The notes under the pieces: generated by a model
What the model was told of the DNA's origin: nothing
The model's input: the letters and a program-made list of their open reading frames with translations, nothing else
The model's database searches: none
NCBI GenBank assembly: GCA_002753135.1
Contig: PDZV01000021.1
Coordinates: 1-64,000, forward strand
From: Magnetococcales bacterium WMHbinv6
GTDB lineage: Bacteria > Pseudomonadota > Magnetococcia > Magnetococcales > Magnetaquicoccaceae
DNA length: 64,000 nucleotides
Direction of reading: 5' to 3'
Program-made: the position numbers and the translations under genes
Shown: positions 54,000 through 62,128 of the stretch, piece by piece
How the letters are laid out: each line of letters begins with the position of its first letter
Position numbering within the stretch: the first letter of the stretch is position 1

Positions 54000-54599
54000 T
54001 CAATTTCCCGCAGAAGAATGGTAGAATGGGGATAACAGCAGGCGCAGTTTGGCGCGTCCCCGTGCCAGCAGGGAGGCGGTTGCCGTTTCGCTCAACTGCA
54101 GAACGGAGGCGGCCTCCCTAACCGACAAGTCCAGGCGATGCACCAACAGCAAGGCAACACGCTGTCGCGTGGGTAAGGCATGCAGAGCGGCCTGCAGCCA
54201 GCGTTGCTCTTCGGCCTGTTCCAGCTTGGCCAACGGCGAATCCAATGTTGGCATGAGGGGCAGAGAACTCTCTTCCTGCTCATCGAGCGGTTCCTCGTGC
54301 GCCTGCTGTCGTTGCCGCAGACGATCGATGGCCAAACGATAGGCGACCCGATAGAGCCAGGTGGCGATACGAGCCTGCGCTTGCCAACGGGGTGCCTGTT
54401 GCCAGAGGCGCAGAAAGGACTCCTGCGTTACATCTTCTGCCTCCTGCTGGTCATGCAGCATCCGTTTGACCAGCAGTACCACCCGTGCCAGCTGTTGATC
54501 CAACAGATCTTTCCAGGCAGTGCCATCGCCTGCGGCAATGCGTTGCATCAAGCGGGCATCTGCCTGGATCATCTCTGGCTGGGTCGTTTCTGCTGCCAT
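54000..54599 (-). CDS. ECF RNA polymerase sigma factor
   Basis: 199 residues. Region 2 (RIAAGDGTAWKDLLDQQLAR, EDVTQESFLRLWQQAPRW, RIATWLYRVAYRLAIDRLRQ) and region 4 (ALHALPTRQRVALLLVHRLD, REAASVLQLSETATASLLAR) are clear. It probably directs transcription of its own operon and metal-stress genes. A Glu-rich linker joins the two regions. Forms an operon with the EF-hand, anti-sigma and CnrX-like genes. Confidence 0.93.
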   Translation of the reverse strand: MAAETTQPEMIQADARLMQRIAAGDGTAWKDLLDQQLARVVLLVKRMLHDQQEAEDVTQESFLRLWQQAPRWQAQARIATWLYRVAYRLAIDRLRQRQQAHEEPLDEQEESSLPLMPTLDSPLAKLEQAEEQRWLQAALHALPTRQRVALLLVHRLDLSVREAASVLQLSETATASLLARGRAKLRLLLSPFYHSSAGN

Positions 54600-54644
54600 A
54601 TCACCTCCGCAGGCAAGCTTTCTGCCGGTTTGTTGCCACTATTG

Positions 54645-55043
54645 TTACCAGCCTGGTCCCCAGCCTCTCTGCCAGCCTGCTCCCCTGCCCGGTCCCCAGC
54701 CCGGTCCCCCGCCCGATTGCCAACCGCCTCCCCGCCCCTGGTTGCCACAGCGCGGGTTGCCATTGCCGTTTAGGCCTTTCATAAACTCATTTTGGCTGAT
54801 TTGTCCATCATGATTGCTGTCCAGATTGACCAGCATGGGACAAGGGCCACTGTTTGCCTGGGCACAAGGCATTTGTGCCAGTTCCGCACCGCTGAGCTGT
54901 CCATCCTGGTTGCGGTCCAGGGCAGCAAAACGGGCAGTGCGACGTTCAGTCATGGTTTGGGGTAACACCTCTCCGGGCCAGTTCGCCAAAAGCAGTGTGG
55001 CGGCCAGCAGCAGAAGTGTGCCAGTTCCATTCCGGTTGTGCAT
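54645..55043 (-). CDS. Secreted EF-hand protein with Gly/Trp-rich tail
   Basis: 132 residues from ATG 55043 (AGGAGA upstream). Signal peptide (TLLLLAATLLLANWPGEVLP), two EF-hand loops DRNQDGQLSGAE and DSNHDGQISQNE, and a low-complexity tail rich in Gly, Trp, Pro and Arg (GGGPGWGPGRGAGWQRGWG). Probably periplasmic and Ca-binding. Leads the ECF sigma operon 45 bp upstream of the sigma gene, so it may be the most strongly expressed target. Confidence 0.82.
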   Translation of the reverse strand: MHNRNGTGTLLLLAATLLLANWPGEVLPQTMTERRTARFAALDRNQDGQLSGAELAQMPCAQANSGPCPMLVNLDSNHDGQISQNEFMKGLNGNGNPRCGNQGRGGGWQSGGGPGWGPGRGAGWQRGWGPGW

Positions 55044-55165
55044 GGTTTTTCTCCTGGATGGTGTGGGTGGAAAATTTTTCCCTCTTGTCTGTTTAAACGC
55101 AACGGCGGGCAAAATCGGTCGCGGCCAAAAAAATATATTTGCAACGTTGGCTCATAATTTTTTCA

Positions 55166-55194
55166 TTGCGCTTTTTGCAAAATTAGGAAATAAT
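55166..55194 (+). promoter_or_regulatory. Possible promoter of the ankyrin-repeat gene
   Basis: TTGCGC (55166-55171), a 17 bp spacer and AATAAT (55189-55194) form a plausible sigma-70 promoter about 100 bp before the ankyrin gene. A CAACGTTG palindrome lies just upstream at 55142-55149, midway in the divergent intergenic region, and may be an operator. Confidence 0.35.
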
Positions 55195-55292
55195 GCAATC
55201 AACATCCTCAGACAAGGGAGTCGAGGGTGGTTTTGACAGGACAAAGCGCAAGACCGAAGCAGAATTTCTGGGGTATCAAGAGGAGAACAACG

Positions 55293-56258
55293 ATGAACGG
55301 GATCAAGATCGGAGTCGCCCTGACCGCATTGGCAGCCGCAACGGCCATGGCGGGCATGACGGGGGGAAGGGACGCTGCGACCGGTAAGGCAATATCCATT
55401 GCGGCGATGGACGGGGACGTGGCAACGGTACAACGCCTGCTGGCCAGCGGGGTAAGCACGGAAGCGCATGGCAAGTTGGCCATTTCGCCGTTACTGTGGG
55501 CGGCAGAAAACGGACAAACGGCTGTGGTAGAGATGTTGCTGCAAGCGGGTGCCGATGTTCATGCCGTTGATCAGGCCGGTTTTACGCCATTGCACTTGGC
55601 GGTACAGTGGAACTATCGCCCCATCGTTGATTTACTCTTGAGCCGCGGAGCCGATGTCAATCGGCGCACAAATGGCGGTCAGACACCTTTGGCCTTGGCA
55701 GCCCGTTATGGTTTACCGGAGATGGTGGCCCTGTTGTTGGGGCAAGGAGTAGAGGTCAACACGGCGGATCGGGATGGTAACAGTCCGATCATTCATGCGG
55801 CGCGGATGGGTAATGAGCCGATCATGACCGCCCTGTTGGCGGCTGGTGCATCGCCCAATGTCCAGAACAAGCAGGGCTACACGCCGCTGCTGCTGGCCTC
55901 CGAAAGGGGGCATGAGTGGGTGGTGGCCGCCTTGCTCGAGCAGGGAGCCAGACAGGATTTGCGCCATAAATGTGGTTGTACGGCCATGCTGGCAGCTGCC
56001 GAAAAAGGGTACACGAACATTGTCCGCTTGTTGTTGGACCATGGAGCGGATGTCAATGCCGTTAACCATATGGGCATTTCTGCTTTGATGTTTGCCGCCC
56101 GTTACAATCATCTGGATACCGCCCAGTTGTTGTTGACAAGGGGCATTCAAGTCACCTTAATCGACAAGGAGGGACACTCAGCACGGGATTATCTTCGCAA
56201 ACAGGGACGGAGCGACGGATTGGGCAAGCTGTTGACGGGTATGGAACACACCGGATAG
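55293..56258 (+). CDS. Periplasmic ankyrin-repeat protein
   Basis: 321 residues from ATG 55293 (AAGAGGAGAA upstream). The N-terminus (GVALTALAAATAMAGM) looks like a signal peptide. About eight ankyrin units follow from residue 35 to 310, with repeats such as GFTPLHLAVQWNYRPIVDLL, GGQTPLALAARYGLPEMVAL and MGISALMFAARYNHLDTAQL. Ankyrin proteins bind other proteins; bacterial periplasmic members often help catalases or toxins. Partner unknown. Confidence 0.92.
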   Translation: MNGIKIGVALTALAAATAMAGMTGGRDAATGKAISIAAMDGDVATVQRLLASGVSTEAHGKLAISPLLWAAENGQTAVVEMLLQAGADVHAVDQAGFTPLHLAVQWNYRPIVDLLLSRGADVNRRTNGGQTPLALAARYGLPEMVALLLGQGVEVNTADRDGNSPIIHAARMGNEPIMTALLAAGASPNVQNKQGYTPLLLASERGHEWVVAALLEQGARQDLRHKCGCTAMLAAAEKGYTNIVRLLLDHGADVNAVNHMGISALMFAARYNHLDTAQLLLTRGIQVTLIDKEGHSARDYLRKQGRSDGLGKLLTGMEHTG

Positions 56259-56295
56259 CAGGCAGTTGATCCCTGCCTGACGGACAAAAGTCCGC

Positions 56296-56329
56296 AAGGG
56301 GCGTGGCCGATCATTCGGTCACGCCCCTT
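56296..56329. terminator. Strong hairpin after the ankyrin gene
   Basis: AAGGGGCGTG (56296-56305) pairs perfectly with CACGCCCCTT (56320-56329), extended inward by CCG/CGG. It lies 37 bp after the ankyrin stop and at the edge of the IS630 remnant. No long T-tract follows on the plus strand; on the minus strand GCGGACTTTTG follows. Probably a bidirectional terminator. Confidence 0.6.
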
Positions 56330-56800
56330 GGTGTTGTGCGCGCCCGGCAGGGCGCATCCTTTTGGCGGTATTGTAATGAATCTCAAGGCGATCCAGTAAA
56401 CGTCTGGCTTCCTTTGGCTCAAACGCCTGATACAGCGATGCTGGCTTGTGGGTGTTCAGGTTGTCCATAACGGGGACAACTTTCTCCGCATCAGGGTATT
56501 GATCATCAACAATTTCCCGAAGAAGTTCTGCAAAATCAATTGCCGTTCGGCGATCTGTAACCTTGATACTCCTCTGTCCAACCTGGGGTTCAGAGTTTAT
56601 GAAGATGTGTGCCGTCTGGGTGATTTTCTGCACCGATCCTTGGCCGGTCTGCTGAACTGGCTGATCATCTTCCAGGAAAACAACGATGGATGGCAGTTGA
56701 TCCGGCGTTTCTTGGATGGCCGGAACACCCCATGAGGAGGAAATCTCCACCTGTGACAGGCATTTCCGAAGCCGGGAGAGGATCAGTGGGGCCAGCATTA
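56319..56800 (-). pseudogene. IS630-family transposase remnant
   Basis: The minus strand encodes a frame with VPVMDNLNTHKPASLYQAF, then EPKEARRLLDRLEIHYN and upstream DRRTAIDFAELLREIVDDQY, the central DDE region of IS630/DDE_3 transposases. The expected continuation after EIHY (a TPKHGSWLN-like segment with the last acidic residue) is missing, and the N-terminal helix-turn-helix part is absent, so it is a non-functional fragment. No inverted terminal repeats were found. Confidence 0.8.
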
Positions 56801-56879
56801 AATAGTTGTGCATCGCGCAACATCAAAAAGTAGAATATGAGTAATGACTTGTGCCAACGGACCTGATATTCTTGGCCCC

Positions 56880-57842
56880 ATGAACGAAATCTTCCAACCT
56901 CATGATCTCCTCTTCAAGACTCTCATGTCGCATCCAGAGACTGCTGGAGGCTTCCTGCAGGAGCATTTGCCGCCAGAGCTATCCCGGCTGCTCGCACCGG
57001 AACCGCCACAACCGGTGGAAGGGACTTTTGTCGAAGAGCATCTGCGGCCCTACTATTCAGATCGCCTGTTCGAAGCCAAAACCATCACCGGCAAGCCGGT
57101 GTCGCTCTATTTTCTGATCGAGCACAAGAGCTTTGAAGACAACAGGGCAGCTTGGCAGCTCTTCCAGAGCATGTATGCTTTCATGAAGCAGAAAACCCGC
57201 GAAAACAAAAAATGGCAGAAACTGCCAGCCATGGTACCGTTACTGCTCTACCATGGGGAAAAGGAGTGGCGGTTCCCGAACGAATTCCTGGCCTTAATCG
57301 ATGCAGACGAAGCCATTACACCATGGCTGCTGAATTTTCGCTTCCCGGTGGTTGACCTGAGCGTGATCCCAAACCAGCGTCTTGCCCAAGAATCTCGATT
57401 GTACGCTGGATTTTTGGCCTTAAAATATGGTACCCGTGATCCAAAAGAACAGATGGAGGTCCTGGAGGAACTCATCCTCGCTATGGTAAACGCGCCAGAT
57501 CTGTTTGTATCGATGGTCCTTTACCTTTTGACAACTTTCCCGTATTTACGGGAAGAGCACGTGCGGCAGATTGTCAGCCGCGTCAAACCTCAGGAGGAAG
57601 CCGAAATGATGTCACAGTTCGCGCAGGAAATTTTGGCCAAGAACAAACCGGAATGGCTTTCTGTGGGCCGTCAGGAGGGAGAGGCAAAAATTCTGATTCG
57701 CCAACTCCAAAAACGCTTTGGCGACCTTCCGCCCTGGGCCAACCAGAAAGTTGCTGATGCCGACTCTGCCACCCTGGAAAACTGGAGCATTCGTCTTTTG
57801 GATGCCAAAAGCCTGGAAGAGGTATTCGCCGATCCGTCTTGA
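56880..57842 (+). CDS. Rpn/YhgA-family PD-(D/E)XK nuclease (transposase_31)
   Basis: 320 residues from ATG 56880 (MNEIFQPHDLLFKTLMSHPE); ATG 56844 is an alternative. The N-terminal PHD..FK segment, the Asp/Glu-rich core YYSDRLFEAKTITGKPVSLY and FLIEHKSFEDNRA (PD-(D/E)XK-like D...EHK) are typical of RpnA-type recombination-promoting nucleases. These are often multicopy, mobile-associated genes. It lies between an IS remnant and a phage-like fragment. Confidence 0.88.
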   Translation: MNEIFQPHDLLFKTLMSHPETAGGFLQEHLPPELSRLLAPEPPQPVEGTFVEEHLRPYYSDRLFEAKTITGKPVSLYFLIEHKSFEDNRAAWQLFQSMYAFMKQKTRENKKWQKLPAMVPLLLYHGEKEWRFPNEFLALIDADEAITPWLLNFRFPVVDLSVIPNQRLAQESRLYAGFLALKYGTRDPKEQMEVLEELILAMVNAPDLFVSMVLYLLTTFPYLREEHVRQIVSRVKPQEEAEMMSQFAQEILAKNKPEWLSVGRQEGEAKILIRQLQKRFGDLPPWANQKVADADSATLENWSIRLLDAKSLEEVFADPS

Positions 57843-57862
57843 TGCAGGTGGGTGATCACCCA

Positions 57863-58063
57863 TCACCCTCCCAAATATTTCTTGTGCCTGATCCACCGAC
57901 ACTGCTCTTCATCCCACCGCCAGTGGTTTTTGTCCTGCGGCATCGGCTCCGGCGGTTCCCAGGTGCAACTCTCCTCATTCAATAACCAGGATGGATACGG
58001 CTGCTCTTGAATGAAGGCATTCCAGATCCGGTCAATGGCCGTATGCTTGAATGACGTGCTACG
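57863..58063 (-). pseudogene. Phage-structural-protein-like C-terminal fragment
   Basis: An open frame of 66 codons on the minus strand without a credible start ends at TGA 57863-57865. The translation contains FIQEQPYPSWLLNEESCTWE, then PPEPMPQDKNHWRWDEEQCR, which resembles the repeated PYPSW.LNEE...W..P.P.P.....WDE pattern seen at the end of T4-like marine phage proteins. Probably a decayed phage or mobile-element piece; no other phage gene is present. Confidence 0.45.
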
Positions 58064-58086
58064 TCAATCGTAATCGTTACATTTTT

Positions 58087-58112
58087 CAGCCACCCGCTGT
58101 GGCGGGTGGCTG
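58087..58112. repeat. 11-bp perfect palindromic hairpin
   Basis: CAGCCACCCGC (58087-58097) and GCGGGTGGCTG (58102-58112) with a TGTG loop, 10 bp beyond the stop of the PilZ gene. Five T residues precede it on the plus strand, so on the minus strand it is followed by A residues; it is not a standard terminator. Could be a REP-like element. Confidence 0.7.
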
Positions 58113-58122
58113 TAGAAAAGGT

Positions 58123-59076
58123 TTAACGGACCCGATTGGCGCGGGCTTCCAGCTCGTTGGCGATGGTGTCCAGGTGCATGGATTGATAGAGTTCGGCCAG
58201 ATTTTCCGTTTCGTGGGGCGACATGTTGTGGCGGATGCGCAGATGAATCCGTTCGATGTGGGTAACCAGTTCACCGATGGTGCGGATGGCCTCATAATTG
58301 TCGGCATGAAATCCGGCATGGCCGATTACTTCCCCCTGACGATACTGCACTTTGAACATGGTGCCCTCTTGTACCAGCTCCTGGTCGTCACGCCACTGAA
58401 AAAAGAAGCGTACCTGGCTTCCTTCCTGAGGGGGCGACTGATCATGTGGCAAGAGAAAACGACAGCCCCCGACGCTGATATCCAGAATGACGGCATCATA
58501 GTGAACTCCCTCTGCATCGACGAGGCGCATTGAGACGCCACTGGCCGGTTGGTAGGGAATGCGGGCGGCGTCGCGGCGCAACGGTTTGCGCGTCATTTGT
58601 TCTGGAAAGCTCATGCGATGTGGCGGGGAGTGGTCGGCAGACAGCGTGGTGGCTGGTAAACGCATCGTTTTGAATTCATGCAGTTTTCCCCCTGACATAA
58701 AGGTGACCATTCCCATGCGTCCCAGTTGGATTTTTTCGTTGCCGTCCGCTGGATCGGTTCCTGCCAGCAGCAGATAGGAATGGTTGCGCAGATATTCGCT
58801 CGACAAGGCGCTGGCACCACCATGCACGTTTTCGTGGTCGGGCAAGAGGCGGGTTTTATATTCCAGCACCCGACTGCCGAAGGCAATATGCAGTTCGGTG
58901 TGGGCATCGCTTGCCTGCATCAGAATTTCTGCAATTTTTGTGGGTTGTCGAATCAACTCGTTTTGTGCCTGCCCAGCGCCATCTGGGCGCGCAGAGGCGG
59001 TGGGATGACGAGGTTGTTGCTGGCTGGTCAGGTGCGCCATGGCCTGACTAAACCGTTGCCATAGGGAGTTGCTCAT
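58123..59076 (-). CDS. PilZ-domain c-di-GMP-binding protein (YcgR-like)
   Basis: 317 residues. N-terminal YcgR-type region (about 40-165), then a PilZ domain (about 165-280) with the c-di-GMP motifs RKPLRRDAAR (RxxxR type) and LDISVGGCRF (D/NxSxxG). Such proteins slow flagellar motors or control other processes when c-di-GMP rises. Start overlaps the preceding response-regulator stop (ATGA), so the two are one unit. Confidence 0.88.
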   Translation of the reverse strand: MSNSLWQRFSQAMAHLTSQQQPRHPTASARPDGAGQAQNELIRQPTKIAEILMQASDAHTELHIAFGSRVLEYKTRLLPDHENVHGGASALSSEYLRNHSYLLLAGTDPADGNEKIQLGRMGMVTFMSGGKLHEFKTMRLPATTLSADHSPPHRMSFPEQMTRKPLRRDAARIPYQPASGVSMRLVDAEGVHYDAVILDISVGGCRFLLPHDQSPPQEGSQVRFFFQWRDDQELVQEGTMFKVQYRQGEVIGHAGFHADNYEAIRTIGELVTHIERIHLRIRHNMSPHETENLAELYQSMHLDTIANELEARANRVR

Positions 59077-59519
59077 GTGTTGTCTCCTGTTGATTGTGCG
59101 TTAACATGGAGAGGATGGGGTATTGCTCCAGGTTGACGTTGCAGAGCAGCGTGTTGCAAGGCTCGGTTGACGGCATCCTGAATGGTGTGAACGGCAAACG
59201 GTTTGGCAATTACCTCAAAAGCACCAAACATGCGGGCCATGCGCAGCGTCAACTCGGAATTCATCGCCCGATAACCGCCGGAGATGGCAAGCATCGGACA
59301 ATGCGGGAAATCTTTGTTCAACAAAGCCAGCAGGTCGATGCCATCCACATCCGGCATAAAAATATCGGAAATGATCAGATCGATGGTGTCGACAGCCATG
59401 ACTGCCAGTGCCTCCCGACCGCTATCGGCTACAGCGACCTCATGATTGCTTTGCTGCAGTATCTCTGCGACCAAGGCCAGAATATCCGGATCATCGTCTA
59501 CAACCAAAATGTTTGCCAT
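59073..59519 (-). CDS. Single-domain CheY-like response regulator
   Basis: 148 residues: a receiver domain only. Acidic pocket VVDDDPD, phospho-acceptor Asp in IDLIISDIFMPDVDG and Lys in EVIAKPFAV. About 25 residues beyond the domain form an unstructured tail. Operonic with the PilZ protein; probably a phospho-relay partner of an unlinked kinase. Confidence 0.92.
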   Translation of the reverse strand: MANILVVDDDPDILALVAEILQQSNHEVAVADSGREALAVMAVDTIDLIISDIFMPDVDGIDLLALLNKDFPHCPMLAISGGYRAMNSELTLRMARMFGAFEVIAKPFAVHTIQDAVNRALQHAALQRQPGAIPHPLHVNAQSTGDNT

Positions 59520-59555
59520 GACTAGGACTCCTCCTGTTGCAAGTCGACCCTTCTG

Positions 59556-60758
59556 TCAATTTTGCCGATTCGCTTTGAGAATGCGATAGCGTGACAGGGC
59601 GTGTCGGATGGAACGAACCAGCGTTTTACGGGTGACTTGTCCTTTCACCAGATAATCCTGCGCCCCCTCTTCGACCGATTGAATGGCCCTCTGATCATCG
59701 TCATGACCGGTAAAGACGATGATCGGTGTTTTCAGATCTTTTTGGTTCAAGCGCCCGAAGGTCTCCTCGTAACCGTGGCTGTCAGCCAGATTCAGATCGA
59801 GCAGAATCAGATCAAAATGTTGTTCGGCCAGTCGTTGTTCGGTTTCGTGAAAACTGGCGGCGTGGGTGAGGGTCAACGAAGGCATGCGCAAAGAGGAATC
59901 TTTGCTGCTGGAAGGATTTTTCAACCAACTGTCTATCAGGGCGACAAATTCTGGTTCATCCTCGACAATTAAAAAATGCAATCCCGGTTGCAGCAGATGG
60001 TGTGGGATTGGCGGGTTCTGTGCTCTGGCAGCTGTCTCTGGATGGGTTGGATACGTTGTTTGCTGACTGGCAGAGACCGCCTGTTGCAGAAAACCCATCC
60101 CCTCCATGGCATGCATAATGACCGAGGCGACCCGGTGTGGTTCAATGCGGTCCGAGTTGATCACCAGGTCATAATAGGTGCGCTGGTTGGGAAACCGTTT
60201 GTAGAGTCCTTTGAGAAAACGGCTCCGTTCCTTTTCGATACTGTTGATCTTCTCTTTCGCTTCCTCTGCGCTGATACCCTCCCGTTGTGCAACCCGTTTG
60301 ATACGAATATCCCGTGAACCTTCAATGCGTACCCGAAAAACATGCGGTTGATCGGCAAGAATCAGACGGGCACCCCGCCCCAGGATCACTCCTCCGATTT
60401 GTGCAATGCGATTGACCGCCTTGATCAGATTTTTATAATATCCGGCCACCGACTGTTCAGGTTCGATAAACAACGAGTAGAGAAAAGAGTCAATCGCCTT
60501 CGGCAACTTTTCATCCATCAGCGACATCAATTTATTGGTGGTATGATTGGTTTGCACCAGTTGGTCGATCATCGAATAGCCATAACACGGGATATGCAGT
60601 TGCTCGGCCAGCAATTCAGCAATCTTGCCACCATTGGAGCCAAATTCACGGGATACGGTGACGACTACCGGCTTGCTGGCACCCTGATGCGAATGGTCCG
60701 TTGCATCACTGAACAAGGTGGATTTGACCAGGCCGGAAATTGCAGGGCGATTATCCAT
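59556..60758 (-). CDS. Cytidylate-kinase-like domain fused to receiver domain
   Basis: 400 residues. Residues about 28-225 match the cytidylate-kinase-like family (VVTVSREFGSNGGKIAELLA, GGVILGRGARLILA, VFRVRIEGSRDIRIKRVAQR). After a linker, residues about 265-395 form a response-regulator receiver (LIVEDEPEFV, DLILLDLNLADSHGYE, IIVFTGHDDDQ, YLVKGQ). The kinase P-loop is GSNGGK. A nucleotide kinase governed by phosphorylation would be unusual; the role is unknown. Confidence 0.85.
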   Translation of the reverse strand: MDNRPAISGLVKSTLFSDATDHSHQGASKPVVVTVSREFGSNGGKIAELLAEQLHIPCYGYSMIDQLVQTNHTTNKLMSLMDEKLPKAIDSFLYSLFIEPEQSVAGYYKNLIKAVNRIAQIGGVILGRGARLILADQPHVFRVRIEGSRDIRIKRVAQREGISAEEAKEKINSIEKERSRFLKGLYKRFPNQRTYYDLVINSDRIEPHRVASVIMHAMEGMGFLQQAVSASQQTTYPTHPETAARAQNPPIPHHLLQPGLHFLIVEDEPEFVALIDSWLKNPSSSKDSSLRMPSLTLTHAASFHETEQRLAEQHFDLILLDLNLADSHGYEETFGRLNQKDLKTPIIVFTGHDDDQRAIQSVEEGAQDYLVKGQVTRKTLVRSIRHALSRYRILKANRQN

Positions 60759-60931
60759 GGTGATTGTACTCCATCGGGGGGTGAAAGTGGTCTGGTGAGC
60801 CTCTCGGCCTGGACAATCGGAAGGGGGTGTGCTGGCGGATAAAGAGGGATTCCGAGAGGGGTAGGTCTATTGTATTTCAATTTTTACATCGATTGCAAGA
60901 TTTTTTTTTGCCAACTATCACCAGCCAGCAC

Positions 60932-62116
60932 TCAAATAGACTGGGCAGCCACGTAGGCCGACGACCAGGCCCATTGCAGATTATAGCCACCCAGATGTCC
61001 GGTGACATCGACCACTTCACCGATAAAAAAAAGGCCGGGCATGGTCCGACACTCCAGTGTTTTGGCCGAGAGCGCGGTGGTTGCCACCCCCCCGGTGGTC
61101 ACTTCGGCCAGGCGATACCCTTCGTCCCCGCTGGGGGTGACCTGCCAGCGCTGCAGGGCGGTGGCCAAACGGTGCAGTGCCGCATCGCCGCATTCGGCCA
61201 GGCGGCAGGAGATGGCCAGCTGGTCGCAGACCGCTTGTGCCAGACGTTTGGGTAGCCAGTGCGCCAAAACGTTGCTGACCGTTTGGCGTCCGTGTTGCTG
61301 GCGCGCCTGACGCAGCAGGGTGTGCAGATCCTGATCGGGCAGCAGGTTGATCAGCAGGGGTTGGCCGGGTTGCCAGTAGGAGGAAATTTGCAGCACCGGC
61401 GGTCCGCTGATGCCGCGATGGGTAAAGAGGAGGGAGCCGGTAAAGTGGATTTTTGCATACTGCAAGCGGGCGGGCAGCGCAATACCGGCCAGGGCGGCGC
61501 TGCGAAAACCCTCGGTCGGCAGTTGCAAAGGAACCAGGCCGGGGCGTGTGGCCACAATCGGCAGATGCCATTGTCGCGCCAGCCGCAAACCCAGATCACT
61601 GGCCCCCAGTTTGGGGTAGGAGAGTCCGCCGCTGGCGACGACCAGTTTTTTGCCCCGGAACAGACCGGCCTGGCTATGGACCAGAAAGCCGGTGTCGAGC
61701 CGTTCCACCCGTTGTATCGGATTGCCGAGGGAAAAGGTCACCTGTGCTGCCAAGGCCTCACGGCACAGCCAGTCGACAATTTGTCGGGCCGGACCGCGAC
61801 AAAAATAGTGTCCGGAAGGACGCTCTTCGACAGCGATGGCCGCCTGACGCAGGCGGTTGAGAATGGCCAGGTTATCGAAACGGCGCAACGCGGACAGACA
61901 GAAGGCCGGTTGTTGCGACAGATAACAGCTCTGATCCAACTGACGATGGGTGATGTTGCCGTGGCCCCCGCCGGAGACGGCAACTTTTCTGCCAGGTTGC
62001 GGGCCATGATCGATCAGCAGCACCGAACGGCCACGCCGTCCGGCTTCGCTGGCGCAGAAAAGGCCGGAAGCACCGGCCCCCAAAACCAGCAGATCCCAGA
62101 CGGGAGGCGTTGCCAT
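60932..62116 (-). CDS. BaiN/HI0933-family FAD-dependent oxidoreductase
   Basis: 394 residues. FAD-binding motif DLLVLGAGASGLFCASEAGR near the N-terminus, GRKVAVSGGGHGNITH, the segment LVVASGGLSYPKLGASDLG and the C-terminal FFIGEVVDVTGHLGGYNLQW are typical of the NAD(P)/FAD family related to HI0933 and BaiN. Flavoprotein of unclear substrate, cytoplasmic. 12 bp downstream of the TatD fusion gene, so co-transcribed. Confidence 0.9.
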   Translation of the reverse strand: MATPPVWDLLVLGAGASGLFCASEAGRRGRSVLLIDHGPQPGRKVAVSGGGHGNITHRQLDQSCYLSQQPAFCLSALRRFDNLAILNRLRQAAIAVEERPSGHYFCRGPARQIVDWLCREALAAQVTFSLGNPIQRVERLDTGFLVHSQAGLFRGKKLVVASGGLSYPKLGASDLGLRLARQWHLPIVATRPGLVPLQLPTEGFRSAALAGIALPARLQYAKIHFTGSLLFTHRGISGPPVLQISSYWQPGQPLLINLLPDQDLHTLLRQARQQHGRQTVSNVLAHWLPKRLAQAVCDQLAISCRLAECGDAALHRLATALQRWQVTPSGDEGYRLAEVTTGGVATTALSAKTLECRTMPGLFFIGEVVDVTGHLGGYNLQWAWSSAYVAAQSI

Positions 62117-62128
62117 GGTGGCGGCGGA

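Noticed and set aside
54657-54740. CRISPR-like or tandem repeat in CCAGCCTG/CCCGGTCC-rich DNA
   Set aside because: It is the coding sequence for the Gly/Trp/Pro-rich tail of the EF-hand protein; units are irregular and no spacers exist.
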